A DNA stretch of 64,000 nucleotides from contig JAGBFB010000029.1 of NCBI GenBank assembly GCA_017936665.1, positions 124,001-188,000 of the forward strand, given 5' to 3'. The notes under the pieces were generated by a model. The model saw only the letters and a list, made by a program, of their open reading frames with translations. It had not been told where the DNA came from and did not search any database. Position 1 is the first letter of the stretch. Every line of letters starts with the position of its first letter. This stretch comes from Spirochaetaceae bacterium (lineage in GTDB: Bacteria > Spirochaetota > Spirochaetia > Treponematales > Treponemataceae). The position numbers were made by a program, and so were the translations under genes. This document shows, piece by piece, positions 25,447-34,989 of this stretch.

Positions 25447-26752
25447 TCTTTAATTCCTCAGCGGCTTTGTAAACTGCTTCGTAAGTTTGGTCAATGTCTC
25501 GTTTATCAAGACTAGAGAAGGCAACACGCAATGTTTTATCATCGATAGCGATTGTTCCAACTTCATATTCATGTAAAAGTTTTTGGCGCAATTCTTCTGC
25601 ATTTATTCCGTTACATCTTAAACTCATAAAATATCCTGAGTTAAATGGCATTGGAGATAAAACTGAATGTCCTTTTTTTGTATCGATGTAAGCTCTGGCT
25701 TTTCTGTAACGACCTTCAAGAATTTGTCTAAAATCCTGTTTTTCTTTTTCAAGATTTTCGTCTTCAAAAGCTTTTAACATAATTGATTGAGATGGAGTTG
25801 CACAACAAGAAACTGAAGAACGAATTACTCCCATCAATTTTTTTACAAGAGCATCATATTGTTCGTTTGTAAAACCTTTGCAACCAAAAGTTAAAAATCC
25901 ACAACGAAGTCCCCAAACATAATCTTCTTTTGTAGGTCCATCGATTTTTACTGCCAAAACATTTTCGTGAATGTCGGCAAGATATGCAAATAAAGATTGA
26001 GTTTCGATGTTTTCTTCGTAGTTTAGTCCGAAATATGCATCATCACAACAAATAAGGATTTTTGCACCAGTTTCGGCACAATCTTTAATTACTTTGCAAA
26101 TTTGTTGTGCTTCATCTTTTGTAGGGCTGTATCCAGAAGGATTTTGAGGAAAGTTTAAGATAATTCGCACCTTTCCAGTTGCTTTTGCTTCTGCTTCCAT
26201 TGCTTCTTTTAAAGCATCGATGTTGAATCCACCTTCGTAGCCATCGCCCCAGAACATCTGAAATTGCTTTAAGTTAGCATTTCTTCTAGTTTCAACAACC
26301 AAAGCGTAGTTATCCCAAGATGGATCACAAGCAAGTAAATCGTCTCCTTCTGACAAGAATAAATCAGAAATATAAGAAATTCCTGCTGTAAGACCAGGAA
26401 CTACAACTGGGGTAGATATATTTTTTCCTTTAAGAGTTGGGTTTTTTACAAAAAGTTTTTCTTTCCAAATTTCTCTCAATTTAGGAAGTCCAGCTGTTGG
26501 TGCATAAGCTACAGATTCACTTGTGGAAAGCGTTGGAAGGTGTTTTTGCACTGCTGGTAAACAAACAGGTTTTCCGTCGTTTACTGTAATTCCAATTGTT
26601 GCATTTGCTTTTTTACCGAATTGTTTTGCTTCGGCACTTTGTGCTATAATACCTTTTGGAAAGAACATTCTCTTTCCCATGTCAGACAACAAAAAATCTA
26701 CTGTTGTGTCTTTTAGAATGTCATTTAGTTCTTGTGCTAAAATATGTATCAT
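25433..26752 (-). CDS. PLP-dependent aminotransferase, class I/II
   Basis: A 439-residue fold-type I PLP enzyme. YAPTAGLPKLREIWKEKLF, ILNFPQNPSGYSPTKDEAQQ and CCDDAYFGLNYEE are the conserved substrate- and PLP-binding regions, with the Asp-x-x-Tyr pair that contacts the pyridine ring. AVKIDGPTKEDYVWGLRCGF carries the likely Schiff-base Lys and phosphate-binding Arg. The NPSGYSPT form differs slightly from the common NPTG. The amino-group donor cannot be assigned. It is the first gene of an operon with the solute-binding lipoprotein and is divergent from the Bat operon. Confidence 0.88.
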   Translation of the reverse strand: MIHILAQELNDILKDTTVDFLLSDMGKRMFFPKGIIAQSAEAKQFGKKANATIGITVNDGKPVCLPAVQKHLPTLSTSESVAYAPTAGLPKLREIWKEKLFVKNPTLKGKNISTPVVVPGLTAGISYISDLFLSEGDDLLACDPSWDNYALVVETRRNANLKQFQMFWGDGYEGGFNIDALKEAMEAEAKATGKVRIILNFPQNPSGYSPTKDEAQQICKVIKDCAETGAKILICCDDAYFGLNYEENIETQSLFAYLADIHENVLAVKIDGPTKEDYVWGLRCGFLTFGCKGFTNEQYDALVKKLMGVIRSSVSCCATPSQSIMLKAFEDENLEKEKQDFRQILEGRYRKARAYIDTKKGHSVLSPMPFNSGYFMSLRCNGINAEELRQKLLHEYEVGTIAIDDKTLRVAFSSLDKRDIDQTYEAVYKAAEELKSVSK

Positions 26753-26838
26753 GATAATCTATATTATTATGAAACGTTAATTGACTGTCAATAACAAAGA
26801 GGTTAATATTTTTTATAAATCTAAATTTAGAGGTTTAC

Positions 26839-27831
26839 ATGAGCGATTCAAATCAATTACAACAAGATTGCCTTTGGTGTAGAAATATTATCGAAGATTG
26901 CAAGAAGGAAGTAGGAAAAAGAATTATTGGTCAAACTCAAATTTTTGACGGAATTTTTACAGCAATGATAACTGGCGGAAATATCCTCTTAGAAGGTGTT
27001 CCTGGTCTTGCAAAAACTTTAGCTGTAAAAACTTTTGCAGATATTTCAGGACTAAGTTTTAAGAGAATTCAATTTACTCCAGATTTACTTCCTGCTGATA
27101 TAACAGGAACTATGCTTTACAATCAAAGTGAAAGTAGTTTTTCTGTACGAAAAGGTCCAATTTTTACAAATATTGTTCTTGCTGATGAAATTAACCGTTC
27201 TCCAGCAAAAGTTCAGTCTGCCTTACTTGAAGCCATGGCAGAACATCAAGTTACCATTGGAGAACAAACTTATCAACTTCCAGAACCATTTTTAGTTCTT
27301 GCAACACAAAATCCAATTGAACAAGAAGGAACTTATAATCTTCCTGAAGCTGAATTGGATAGATTTTTGTTAAAAGTAAAAGTTCCATATCCAATGCCAA
27401 ATGAAGAAGTTAAAATTGTAAAAGCAGGTGGAAATCCTGAAAATATTCCTGTGCGACAAATTTTAGATAAGGAAACATTGTATAAGTGTAAAAATTTAGT
27501 TGATTCAATCGTTTGTGATGACAGAATCATTGAATATATTGTTTCTATTATTTCTGTAACTCGTCCAGAAATTGCTGGCGCTCAAAAAGGTAACGATATT
27601 TTACGTTATATCAGTTATGGTGCTTCTCCTAGAGCAAGCATTGCATTGGCAAAATGTGCAAAAGCTCATGCTTTATTCCAAGGTAGAACTTTTGTTTTGC
27701 CAGAAGATGTAAAAGTTACAGCTCCTTCTGTTTTGCGTCATCGCCTTGTACTTTCTTATGAAGCTGGTGCAGACGGAGTTACTGCTGACGAACTTATAGA
27801 CAAAATTATTTCTTTTATTCCAGTTCCTTAA
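26839..27831 (+). CDS. moxR: MoxR-family AAA+ ATPase (first gene of the Bat operon)
   Basis: A 330-residue MoxR ATPase. Walker A is EGVPGLAKT (about residues 52-60) and Walker B LADEINRSP with D116 and E117; ATQNPIEQEGTYNLPEAELD RFL is the sensor region typical of MoxR. These ATPases act as chaperones that activate or assemble VWA-domain partners, here the two VWA proteins downstream. It starts after AGAGG. It leads a tight six-gene operon: moxR, DUF58, a membrane protein, two VWA proteins and a BatD-like protein. Confidence 0.95.
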   Translation: MSDSNQLQQDCLWCRNIIEDCKKEVGKRIIGQTQIFDGIFTAMITGGNILLEGVPGLAKTLAVKTFADISGLSFKRIQFTPDLLPADITGTMLYNQSESSFSVRKGPIFTNIVLADEINRSPAKVQSALLEAMAEHQVTIGEQTYQLPEPFLVLATQNPIEQEGTYNLPEAELDRFLLKVKVPYPMPNEEVKIVKAGGNPENIPVRQILDKETLYKCKNLVDSIVCDDRIIEYIVSIISVTRPEIAGAQKGNDILRYISYGASPRASIALAKCAKAHALFQGRTFVLPEDVKVTAPSVLRHRLVLSYEAGADGVTADELIDKIISFIPVP

Positions 27832-27845
27832 TTTTGAGGTTTTTG

Positions 27846-28745
27846 ATGAAAAAAGAATCTTTGTTGATGTCGGAAAGTAGTACCCTTGCAAAAAGTGCTG
27901 CTTCTTTGCGTCTTAGAGCTAGAACAATTGCAGAAGGTTTAAAACAAGGCAATTTTTCTTCAATGTTTAAAGGACAGGGAATTGATTTTGCTGGTGTTCG
28001 TGAATATCTTCAAGGTGATGATATTCGCTTAATCGATTGGAATGTAACAGCTCGAATGGGAAAAACTTATGTAAAACTTTATGATGAAGAACGAGAGCAA
28101 ATCGTATTTTTTATTGTGGATCGTTCTTTGTCAATGGAAACTGGTTCTTCTAACCTAACTAGATTGAATTTAGCAAGTGAAACTGGAGCTTTGTTATTAC
28201 TTGCTGCAAATTCAAATTCTTGTCCTGTAGGCTGCGTTTTCTTTGACGGAAAAATAAATTTTTCTTGTAAACCTAAAAATTCTCTAGATCAAACAATGTT
28301 GATTCTTTCTAAATTTTCTCGTCGGGAAGAAGTTGTTAATACTGGTTCTGCTTTATCCAGCGCCATAAAAGGTGCTCAGCAAATTCTAAAAAATCGTTCT
28401 TTAATTTTTATTCTTTCAGATTTTAGATGTGGTGATTATGAAGATAATCTTGCTTTGCTTTCACAAAAACATGATGTTGTTGCAATTCGTTTTACGGATG
28501 CAAATGATTTTGAATTACCAAATTTAGGAATGGTAGAAGTGCAAAATCCAGAAAATCAACAAAAAAAGATTTATCCAACATTTTCTTCTGCTTTTAAAAG
28601 AACTTGGCGTGAAAATTCTAATAATCAATTAGAACGTTGGAAATATATGTGTAAAAAAAATGGAGTGGTTCCGTTGGTTATTTCAACAGCGGATAATCCT
28701 GCTTTACGACTTTCTAGATTTTTTGCAGTTAAGGAGCGATTTTAA
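27846..28745 (+). CDS. DUF58 protein of the Bat operon
   Basis: A 299-residue cytoplasmic protein of the DUF58 family, which is almost always found next to MoxR. The family signature GVREYLQGDDIRLIDWNVTA with RMGKTYVKLYDEERE is clear, followed by a VWA-like region where IVDRSLSMETG replaces the MIDAS DxSxS motif and keeps D, S and S. It is thought to work with MoxR on metal-dependent complex assembly. I chose ATG 27846, six bases after GAGG; a TTG at 27834 is possible but poor. It ends three bases before the next gene. Confidence 0.92.
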   Translation: MKKESLLMSESSTLAKSAASLRLRARTIAEGLKQGNFSSMFKGQGIDFAGVREYLQGDDIRLIDWNVTARMGKTYVKLYDEEREQIVFFIVDRSLSMETGSSNLTRLNLASETGALLLLAANSNSCPVGCVFFDGKINFSCKPKNSLDQTMLILSKFSRREEVVNTGSALSSAIKGAQQILKNRSLIFILSDFRCGDYEDNLALLSQKHDVVAIRFTDANDFELPNLGMVEVQNPENQQKKIYPTFSSAFKRTWRENSNNQLERWKYMCKKNGVVPLVISTADNPALRLSRFFAVKERF

Positions 28746-28748
28746 ACT

Positions 28749-29693
28749 ATGTCTAAAACACTCTCTCAAAATCAGAATGTAATGCAACTTTTAAACGGAC
28801 AATTTTTTGTAAATCCCAAAGAAATATTTTGCGGAGATAAAGTTCTTTTACAATATCAAGTTCTTATTCCAGATGAATATGTACTTGTCTTAGGTAATTA
28901 TTTACCGTTAAAAATTACAAATCCTGAAGAACTTAGTAATATCATAAAAACGGATTCTCTAACTTGTACTGTTGAAAGTTTTAGTTTAGAACTTTCTGGA
29001 AATTTGTTAATTTATCAAATTAATTGCGTTGCCTGGCAATTAGGAAAAATTTCTTTTCCGAATATAATCATAGAATTAGATTCTATTTCTTTGGAACTTC
29101 CAGTTTCAGAATTTACGGTTTCATCAATTCTTGAAAAAACAGGAGAAAGTTCTATTCAACCAGTTCTTGCTCCAATACTTTTGCCAGGAACAACCTATAT
29201 AGTTTATGGTTCTATTTTTTTAGGAATAATTTTTCTTTCTTTAATAATTTTTGCTTTTACAAAAAGTTCTAAAATTTATCGTTTTTTTAAAAATATTATC
29301 ATAAATTACAAATACAAAAAGAATCATAAAAAATGTTTAGCCTTATTAAAAAAATTGAACAAAAATTCAGAAAATTTATCAAACGTGGATTTTGCTGAAC
29401 AACTTCAAATCATAATGAGAGGTTATTTTTCATATAGATTTTCAGATAAAGTATACAATCTTGCAACATCAGAAATTGTTTCTTGGTTTTCTTCAATCTA
29501 TAATTTGATTTTGCCAGAACAAGCCGAAGAAGCTATTCATTTATTTTATGAATTGATGCATCGTTGCGATTTTTTGCGTTTTTCTGGCAATTCTGTTAAA
29601 GGAGCAGAACTTCAAGAATCTGAAAGAGATGACTTGATTCAAAAGGGAATTTCAATAATGAATTTAATTGAAAAAGGAAGTGTAAATGTTTAG
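28749..29693 (+). CDS. Bat-operon membrane protein of unknown function
   Basis: A 314-residue protein without an obvious signal peptide. Residues about 1-150 are beta-rich, a single membrane helix lies around 153-175 (TTYIVYGSIFLGIIFLSLII), and the rest is a basic then helical cytoplasmic or periplasmic domain with AEQLQIIMRGYFSYRF. The arrangement recalls DUF4381-type proteins that sit between DUF58 and VWA genes in other Bat operons, but the match is by position and layout rather than motifs. Its last 8 bases overlap the next gene, indicating translational coupling. Confidence 0.65.
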   Translation: MSKTLSQNQNVMQLLNGQFFVNPKEIFCGDKVLLQYQVLIPDEYVLVLGNYLPLKITNPEELSNIIKTDSLTCTVESFSLELSGNLLIYQINCVAWQLGKISFPNIIIELDSISLELPVSEFTVSSILEKTGESSIQPVLAPILLPGTTYIVYGSIFLGIIFLSLIIFAFTKSSKIYRFFKNIIINYKYKKNHKKCLALLKKLNKNSENLSNVDFAEQLQIIMRGYFSYRFSDKVYNLATSEIVSWFSSIYNLILPEQAEEAIHLFYELMHRCDFLRFSGNSVKGAELQESERDDLIQKGISIMNLIEKGSVNV

Positions 29694-30690
29694 TTTTTCT
29701 TCTTACGGTGCTTTATTATTGATTTTACTTTTGCCTCTTTGGATTTTTTTGAAAAAAACAAATATTTTATCAAATTATACTTTCCCATTGTTGTTTACTG
29801 AAGATAATAAAAAAAGTTTTGAGGGGAATACTAAAAAATTTATGTTTTTTTCGATATTGGCAAAAATATTGTTTTCTTTAGCGTTTATTTTTGTTGTAAT
29901 TGCTTTAGCAAATCCCAAAATGTCCTACCAAGAAAAAAGATATATTTCTAGAGGAACTGAAATAATCTTTGTTGTGGATTCTAGTCCTTCCATGTCTGCT
30001 TTGGATATAGGCGATGATACTAGATTACAGGCTGCAAAGGATGCAATTTTATATGTTACTCAAGGAATGCCAGAAACTTCTTTTGGTTTAATTTCTATGG
30101 CGACTGAAGCTGTTTGTCTTGTTCCACCTTCTATGGATTTTGAGATTTTCAAAAAACAGTTAGAAGAGTTAAAAATTGGTATTCTGGGGGATGGAACTGC
30201 CTTGGGTGTTGGAATAAGTAATGCAGTTTATCATCTTTCATCATCTGTGGCTCCTAAAAAGGCAATAGTTTTAATTACCGATGGCGAAAACAATGCAGGA
30301 ACTGTTCATCCTTTTACTTCTGCAAAGTTAGCAACAGAGTTTAATATTCCAATTTATGTTTTAGGAATTGGAACTACAGGAACTGTTCCTGTGGAATACA
30401 CTGATTATAAAACTGGCAAAACCTACTCTGGCTATTTGGAATCAGGATTTAATTCTGAAAGTTTAGAAGAAATTGCAAAAATTACAAAAGCTGATTATTT
30501 TGATATTCAAACTTTACCAGATTTAAAAGAAGTTATATCAAGTATAGTTAGAAACGAATCAGTTGTGCCTCATTTTTATACAGTTTTAGTTGATAAACAA
30601 TATTATTCTTTATTTTTATTTTTATCTATTTGCTGTATTATTTTAGGATATTTGATTAAGAGATTTTATCTTAGAGAAATTCTCTTATAA
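29686..30690 (+). CDS. batA: VWA-domain membrane protein (BatA-like)
   Basis: A 334-residue protein with two N-terminal membrane helices (about 8-22 and 56-75), a von Willebrand factor A domain and a C-terminal helix. The MIDAS metal site is complete: D98-S-S100-P-S102 with a following Thr in DGTALGVG and Asp in ITDGENNAG. By the positive-inside rule the VWA domain should face the periplasm. BatA and BatB proteins were named from Bacteroides aerotolerance work; in spirochetes they have been linked to envelope stress, though roles remain debated. It overlaps the preceding gene and is followed after 70 bp by a second VWA gene. Confidence 0.9.
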   Translation: MFSFSSYGALLLILLLPLWIFLKKTNILSNYTFPLLFTEDNKKSFEGNTKKFMFFSILAKILFSLAFIFVVIALANPKMSYQEKRYISRGTEIIFVVDSSPSMSALDIGDDTRLQAAKDAILYVTQGMPETSFGLISMATEAVCLVPPSMDFEIFKKQLEELKIGILGDGTALGVGISNAVYHLSSSVAPKKAIVLITDGENNAGTVHPFTSAKLATEFNIPIYVLGIGTTGTVPVEYTDYKTGKTYSGYLESGFNSESLEEIAKITKADYFDIQTLPDLKEVISSIVRNESVVPHFYTVLVDKQYYSLFLFLSICCIILGYLIKRFYLREILL

Positions 30691-30760
30691 ATTTTTTTTA
30701 TGTAATTCTAGCGTTTGCGTTGCAAATTTAGGTTAATTTTTACTTTTAGTAGGAGATTTT

Positions 30761-32383
30761 ATGTTTTTTGAGCGACCACAAATGTTGTTACTCCTAATAA
30801 CACTTTTAATTCCTATAGTATATATTTTTCCCAAAATAAAACAAATAGATTCTTCTCCATATTTTTTGTTTAAAAATAAAAAGGTAACTCGAAAATTTGT
30901 AAAAAATATGCAAGGTATGCTTTACGTAAGAAGTATTCTTTTTATGCTTGCTTGGTTTTGTATAATTGTTGCTTTTTCAGGACCTTATTGGGGGAAGGAA
31001 ATTATTCCAATTCAGAAAAATGGAAGTGCAGTTTCTTTTGTTTTTGATATTTCTTGGAGTATGACAGCAGAAGATGTTCTTCAGGAAGATTCTTCTTACA
31101 TATCAAGATTAGATGCATCTAAAAAATATGCAAAATCATTATTACTTCCAAATAAGACTGACGATATGGTAACTGTTTCTGTTGTTTTAGCAAAAGGTGA
31201 TGGATATGTTGCCGTTCCTTCAACAGAAGATCACGAAGCAGTTTTTTCTGTAATAAATGCATTATCTCCAAATTTAATGACATCTAAAGGAAGTAATATT
31301 GGAGCAGGAATTGAAACGGCAATTTCTACTTTTCCAACAAGTCAGGCTCGACAAGGAACAATCATTGTTTTTACTGACGGAGAAGAAACTATTATTTCTT
31401 TAGAAAAAGCCTTAGAAAATGCTATAAATCATGGAATTGGGGTTTATATTGTTGGTTTTGGAAATCCTAAAGGTTCTCAGTTGCAATTAGGAGAAAATAA
31501 AATAACAACTTTTTTGGAAGAAGGCAAAATTCAAAAAATGATTTCAAATTTGAAAAATAAAACTTCTCTATATAATATACCTTTGTATTATTCAAAATTT
31601 GATGACAACAATTATGAGTTATTAAAAATTTTATATCCAAAAGATTTTAATTTGCAAGAATCTTATCAAAACGGATATGAGGTAAAAAAAGTTCCTCGCC
31701 ATAATTTATTTATTTTGATTGCCATAATTTTATTCGTTCTAGGAATGTTTATTTCATACAGAAAAATCAGTTTATCAAAAATAGCTTCAGTTAGTGGATT
31801 TTTATTGATTTTAATGATGTTTTCTTCTTGTTCATACAATGTAAAAGAATCTTTTGATTTATTACAGGGGAATTTTTATTGGCATCAAAAAAAATATCAA
31901 CATGCACAAATGAAGTATTTGCAAATTCTAAATTTAAGTGAAGAATCAGATAATCAAGAATTAAAACAGTATGCAACTTTTGCCTTAGGTTCTTCGTATG
32001 TTATGCAAAATGAAGAAGAAGCTGCTTTTCAGCGGTTAGAAAGTGTTGCTCCAAATGCTCCAGATGAAATTAGATTTGCTTCTGCATATAACATTGGAGT
32101 TTTATCCTATTCAGTAGGAAATTATGAAAAATCAATTCAGTCCTTTAGAAATGCTTTAATGATAAATCCTCAATCTATTGAAGCAAAAATCAATTTAGAA
32201 CTTGCTTTAAGACAAGGTTCAAAAACTGTACAAAATAATAAATCTCAAGTAAAAACTGCTTCTGAGAATAAAGAACATTCAGTGTTAAAAGATGCTGTTT
32301 TTTCAATAATTAGGGAGAACGAACAAAAACAATGGAAGAGTCAAGAAAAACAAGACGAATTTCAAAGTCCTACAGATTACTAA
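30761..32383 (+). CDS. BatB-like VWA protein fused to a BatC-like TPR lipoprotein module
   Basis: A 540-residue protein. Two N-terminal helices and a VWA domain with an intact MIDAS start (D96-I-S98-W-S100) make up the BatB part, closed by a helix near residue 325. A short basic stretch, SYRKISLSK, then leads into a second hydrophobic run that ends MFSSC at Cys357, a good spirochetal lipobox. The remainder contains TPR-like helices (YATFALGSSYVM, AYNIGVLSYSVGNYEKSIQS) like BatC. So two neighbouring genes seem to have fused with the lipoprotein signal retained inside. An ATG near 31759 preceded by AGGA could allow internal initiation. The 3' end overlaps the next gene by 52 bp. Confidence 0.88.
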   Translation: MFFERPQMLLLLITLLIPIVYIFPKIKQIDSSPYFLFKNKKVTRKFVKNMQGMLYVRSILFMLAWFCIIVAFSGPYWGKEIIPIQKNGSAVSFVFDISWSMTAEDVLQEDSSYISRLDASKKYAKSLLLPNKTDDMVTVSVVLAKGDGYVAVPSTEDHEAVFSVINALSPNLMTSKGSNIGAGIETAISTFPTSQARQGTIIVFTDGEETIISLEKALENAINHGIGVYIVGFGNPKGSQLQLGENKITTFLEEGKIQKMISNLKNKTSLYNIPLYYSKFDDNNYELLKILYPKDFNLQESYQNGYEVKKVPRHNLFILIAIILFVLGMFISYRKISLSKIASVSGFLLILMMFSSCSYNVKESFDLLQGNFYWHQKKYQHAQMKYLQILNLSEESDNQELKQYATFALGSSYVMQNEEEAAFQRLESVAPNAPDEIRFASAYNIGVLSYSVGNYEKSIQSFRNALMINPQSIEAKINLELALRQGSKTVQNNKSQVKTASENKEHSVLKDAVFSIIRENEQKQWKSQEKQDEFQSPTDY

Positions 32384-33681
32384 TTTGTTGCATTTTGTTA
32401 TTTTTGTTTAACACACTTAGTTTATTTGCTCACAGATATTCTTATGTTGTATTTAAGCCTGTTGAAGAATATATTTTTGCTGGAGAAGATTCTGCCTTTG
32501 AAGCAACTATTAATAACATTCGTCCTGCGGATGTTTTGGTTACAGTTCAAACCTTGCCAGAAAATGTAACTTTTGTTTCTTCCGAAAAAACAGAAATTCT
32601 TGATGAAAATGGACGAAGTACAAGAATTAGAGTTGTGTTTCGCTTTGATGAAGTTGGAAATTTTAAACTTCCTCCGATAGCATCTAGAATTAGATACGGT
32701 TCTTACAAATTATCTATTACTCCTGTAACTGTTTTATATAATCCTCAAACAATTCAGCCTATTGTACGGTTTTCAGTTTTGGAACCTAGCGATAAACAAT
32801 ATTACGAAGGTCAGCGAATAAAACTACAATTAACAGCAATTTTTGCCTCAAATATTTACAGTTTTACAACATCATTAAAAGAAGATTCTGTTTTTTATCC
32901 TAAAGGAAATTTAGCTATTCTTCCTTTACAAATCGAAAAATTTTCTGATGCAGAATATCCTATAGAAATTTTTGAAATGATTCCTCTCACTAATGGAAAA
33001 ATAGAAGTTCCTCCTGTAAGTGTAAAAGTTAAAACTTGGAATGGAATTGAAAAAAATACAATTTCAGAGCCACTTATATTAAACGTAAAAAAATCTGTTG
33101 TAAAAAATGAAGTAGATGCAGCTAAAACCCAAGAAACTGTAACTTTACAAAATGATTCTTCTTTAGAAAATAATTCAGTTCCTTCAATTTCAAAAAATAA
33201 TCCTGAATTGCAAAATGTAATTCAAGAAATAAAAAATTTACGATTGATTGAACGAAAAAAAATATTTCCAATTTCAATTATCAAAGAACGCAGGCAACTT
33301 GAACTTCAATGTGAATTACAAAATACTGAAAACGAATTTTCTGTTTCGCTTTTTTATGTTCTTTTGGCAATAACAGTAATTTTTATCATTTTGTTTATCA
33401 TTTTTGCTATCTTAAAAAAGAAAACCAAGATGATAATTTTTATGATAATTGCTGTAACTTTACTAATTTTGGTTGGAATTTATAAAATTCAACTTAATAA
33501 GGATTTTGCACTTATTTTACAAGGAGAAGTTTTATCTATTCCAGAAGAAACGTCATCTTTAAATATTTCTCTAAATTCAGGCTTTAGGGTAGAGGTTAAA
33601 GGTGAAACTAAAGATTGGATTTTTATTAAATATGGAAATTCTACTGGATGGATAAAAAGAGAAAATTTATTATTTTTGTAG
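32332..33681 (+). CDS. BatD-like membrane protein with C-terminal SH3-like domain
   Basis: A 449-residue protein with a signal peptide (hydrophobic LLICCILLFLFNTLSLFA), a large beta-sandwich-rich extracytoplasmic region like BatD oxygen-tolerance proteins (YVVFKPVEEYIFAGEDSAFE at its start), two adjacent membrane helices around residues 340-385 and a short final module, VEVKGETKDWIFIKYGNSTG, that resembles a bacterial SH3 domain. Classical BatD has the beta domains and one helix; the SH3-like tail is a variation. It overlaps the preceding gene by 52 bp and closes the Bat operon. Confidence 0.8.
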   Translation: MEESRKTRRISKSYRLLICCILLFLFNTLSLFAHRYSYVVFKPVEEYIFAGEDSAFEATINNIRPADVLVTVQTLPENVTFVSSEKTEILDENGRSTRIRVVFRFDEVGNFKLPPIASRIRYGSYKLSITPVTVLYNPQTIQPIVRFSVLEPSDKQYYEGQRIKLQLTAIFASNIYSFTTSLKEDSVFYPKGNLAILPLQIEKFSDAEYPIEIFEMIPLTNGKIEVPPVSVKVKTWNGIEKNTISEPLILNVKKSVVKNEVDAAKTQETVTLQNDSSLENNSVPSISKNNPELQNVIQEIKNLRLIERKKIFPISIIKERRQLELQCELQNTENEFSVSLFYVLLAITVIFIILFIIFAILKKKTKMIIFMIIAVTLLILVGIYKIQLNKDFALILQGEVLSIPEETSSLNISLNSGFRVEVKGETKDWIFIKYGNSTGWIKRENLLFL

Positions 33682-33733
33682 ATTTTTCTTGTAACTTATT
33701 CAATTATTAACTATTTTAAAACAGAGGATTAAA

Positions 33734-34282
33734 GTGGAAGATTTATATAAGATACTTGGAGTAGACCGAAGTGCAACTGCTGACCAAATAAAAAAGGCTT
33801 ATCGTGAGTTGGCAATGAAATATCACCCTGATAGAAATCCAGGAGATTCTGTTGCTGAGGAAAAATTTAAGAAGATAAGTGCAGCCTATTCTGTCTTAGG
33901 CGATGAAACCAAAAGAAAGCAATATGATATGTATGGTAGTGCTGAAAATACATCATATTCTTCTGGTTCTAGTAATGGACAAGGTTTTGGTGGTTACTAT
34001 CAAGGAAATCCTTTTGAACAGTGGTTTAATGAGGCTCAAAATTATAATTGGAAATCTCAATACGAATACGAAACTTCAGACAAATATTACGAAAAGCCAA
34101 CAAAACGTAAAGCCTTTGGGATGTTGTTATCAAGTCTGTTAAGTTTGTTTGCAGGATTATTTTTATTTAGATTTTCTTTCATTCTGCTACCTATAGGACC
34201 AATCCTTTGCATTATGGTTATTGCAAATGGTGTATCTGGGGCTTTACGAGCCGTCAAATTTATTTTGACTCCTAAAAAGTAG
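33734..34282 (+). CDS. J-domain protein with membrane helices
   Basis: A 182-residue protein. Residues 1-68 are a complete J-domain with [10 protein letters not shown], so the HPD motif that stimulates DnaK is intact, ending [10 protein letters not shown] Gly/Ser/Tyr-rich linker follows, and the C-terminal third has two hydrophobic segments ([18 protein letters not shown] and [20 protein letters not shown]) that probably form a membrane hairpin. The zinc-finger and substrate domains of DnaJ are missing, so this is a specialised co-chaperone tethered to the membrane. It begins with GTG 33734 after AGAGG. It is convergent with infA, 16 bp away. Confidence 0.9.
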   Translation: MEDLYKILGVDRSATADQIKKAYRELAMKYHPDRNPGDSVAEEKFKKISAAYSVLGDETKRKQYDMYGSAENTSYSSGSSNGQGFGGYYQGNPFEQWFNEAQNYNWKSQYEYETSDKYYEKPTKRKAFGMLLSSLLSLFAGLFLFRFSFILLPIGPILCIMVIANGVSGALRAVKFILTPKK

Positions 34283-34298
34283 CAAAGAAGAAGTAAAA

Positions 34299-34517
34299 TT
34301 AGCGTTCCCGGAAGATTATTCTTCCTCTGTTTAGGTCGTATGGAGATAAAGCAACTTTTACGCTATCTCCTGGAACAATTCTGATATAGTGTTTGCGCAT
34401 TTTTCCTGATAAATGTGCAAGGATGATGTGTTTGTTCTGCAATTCTACTCTGAACATGGTGTTTGGCAATGCTTCTCTTACAATGCCTTCAACTTCAATA
34501 GCTTCTTCTTTAGCCAC
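34299..34517 (-). CDS. infA: Translation initiation factor IF-1
   Basis: A 72-residue protein, exactly the usual IF-1 length, with the S1/OB-fold sequence [20 protein letters not shown], then [25 protein letters not shown] and the ending [15 protein letters not shown]-1 binds the ribosomal A site during initiation. It stands alone rather than in a ribosomal-protein operon. GGAGG precedes ATG 34517. It is divergent from the DksA-type gene. Confidence 0.98.
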   Translation of the reverse strand: MAKEEAIEVEGIVREALPNTMFRVELQNKHIILAHLSGKMRKHYIRIVPGDSVKVALSPYDLNRGRIIFRER

Positions 34518-34632
34518 GATTCCTCCAAAAAAATATAGTAAAAAAAATGCAAAATTTGTTTGCTTTTTTTCTATTTCATACTTATAATTTTATGAGTAAC
34601 CGATATCTTTGTCAACATGGGAGATTGTATTT

Positions 34633-34989
34633 ATGGAAAAAGATTTTACATTAAAAATGAAAGAATCATTAATTGAAATGAAAAAAGAGATTGTTGCACA
34701 ACTTATGGCTACAAGTTCTGAATTTAAAAATATCCTTGAGGATATGGATTCTAAGGATAGTGTAGACGTTGCTTCTGATGATATTGATCGTAAAATGCTT
34801 GAAACTGTAGGAACCAAGGAGTTAAATCGATTAAAACTTATAGATTCTGCTATTGCAAGAATTGAGCAAGGTCGATACGGTCTTTGTATGAAATGTGGAA
34901 AAAACATTCCTCAAGCACGCTTAGAAGCAATTCCTTATGCTTTAATGTGTATTGAGTGTAAGTCTGCTGAAGAAAAACGCAACCGTTAA
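34633..34989 (+). CDS. DksA/TraR-type zinc-finger regulator
   Basis: A 118-residue protein. A coiled-coil N-terminal part of about 75 residues leads to a zinc finger with C85, C88, C106 and C109 (C-x2-C-x17-C-x2-C) in GLCMKCGKNI and LMCIECK, the DksA/TraR pattern. DVASDDIDR in the coiled-coil region corresponds to the acidic tip that enters the RNA polymerase secondary channel in DksA. It may modulate transcription during stress with or without ppGpp. I chose ATG 34633 after GGGAGA; a TTG at 34609 would add eight residues. Its stop overlaps that of the convergent phosphatase by four bases. Confidence 0.88.
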   Translation: MEKDFTLKMKESLIEMKKEIVAQLMATSSEFKNILEDMDSKDSVDVASDDIDRKMLETVGTKELNRLKLIDSAIARIEQGRYGLCMKCGKNIPQARLEAIPYALMCIECKSAEEKRNR

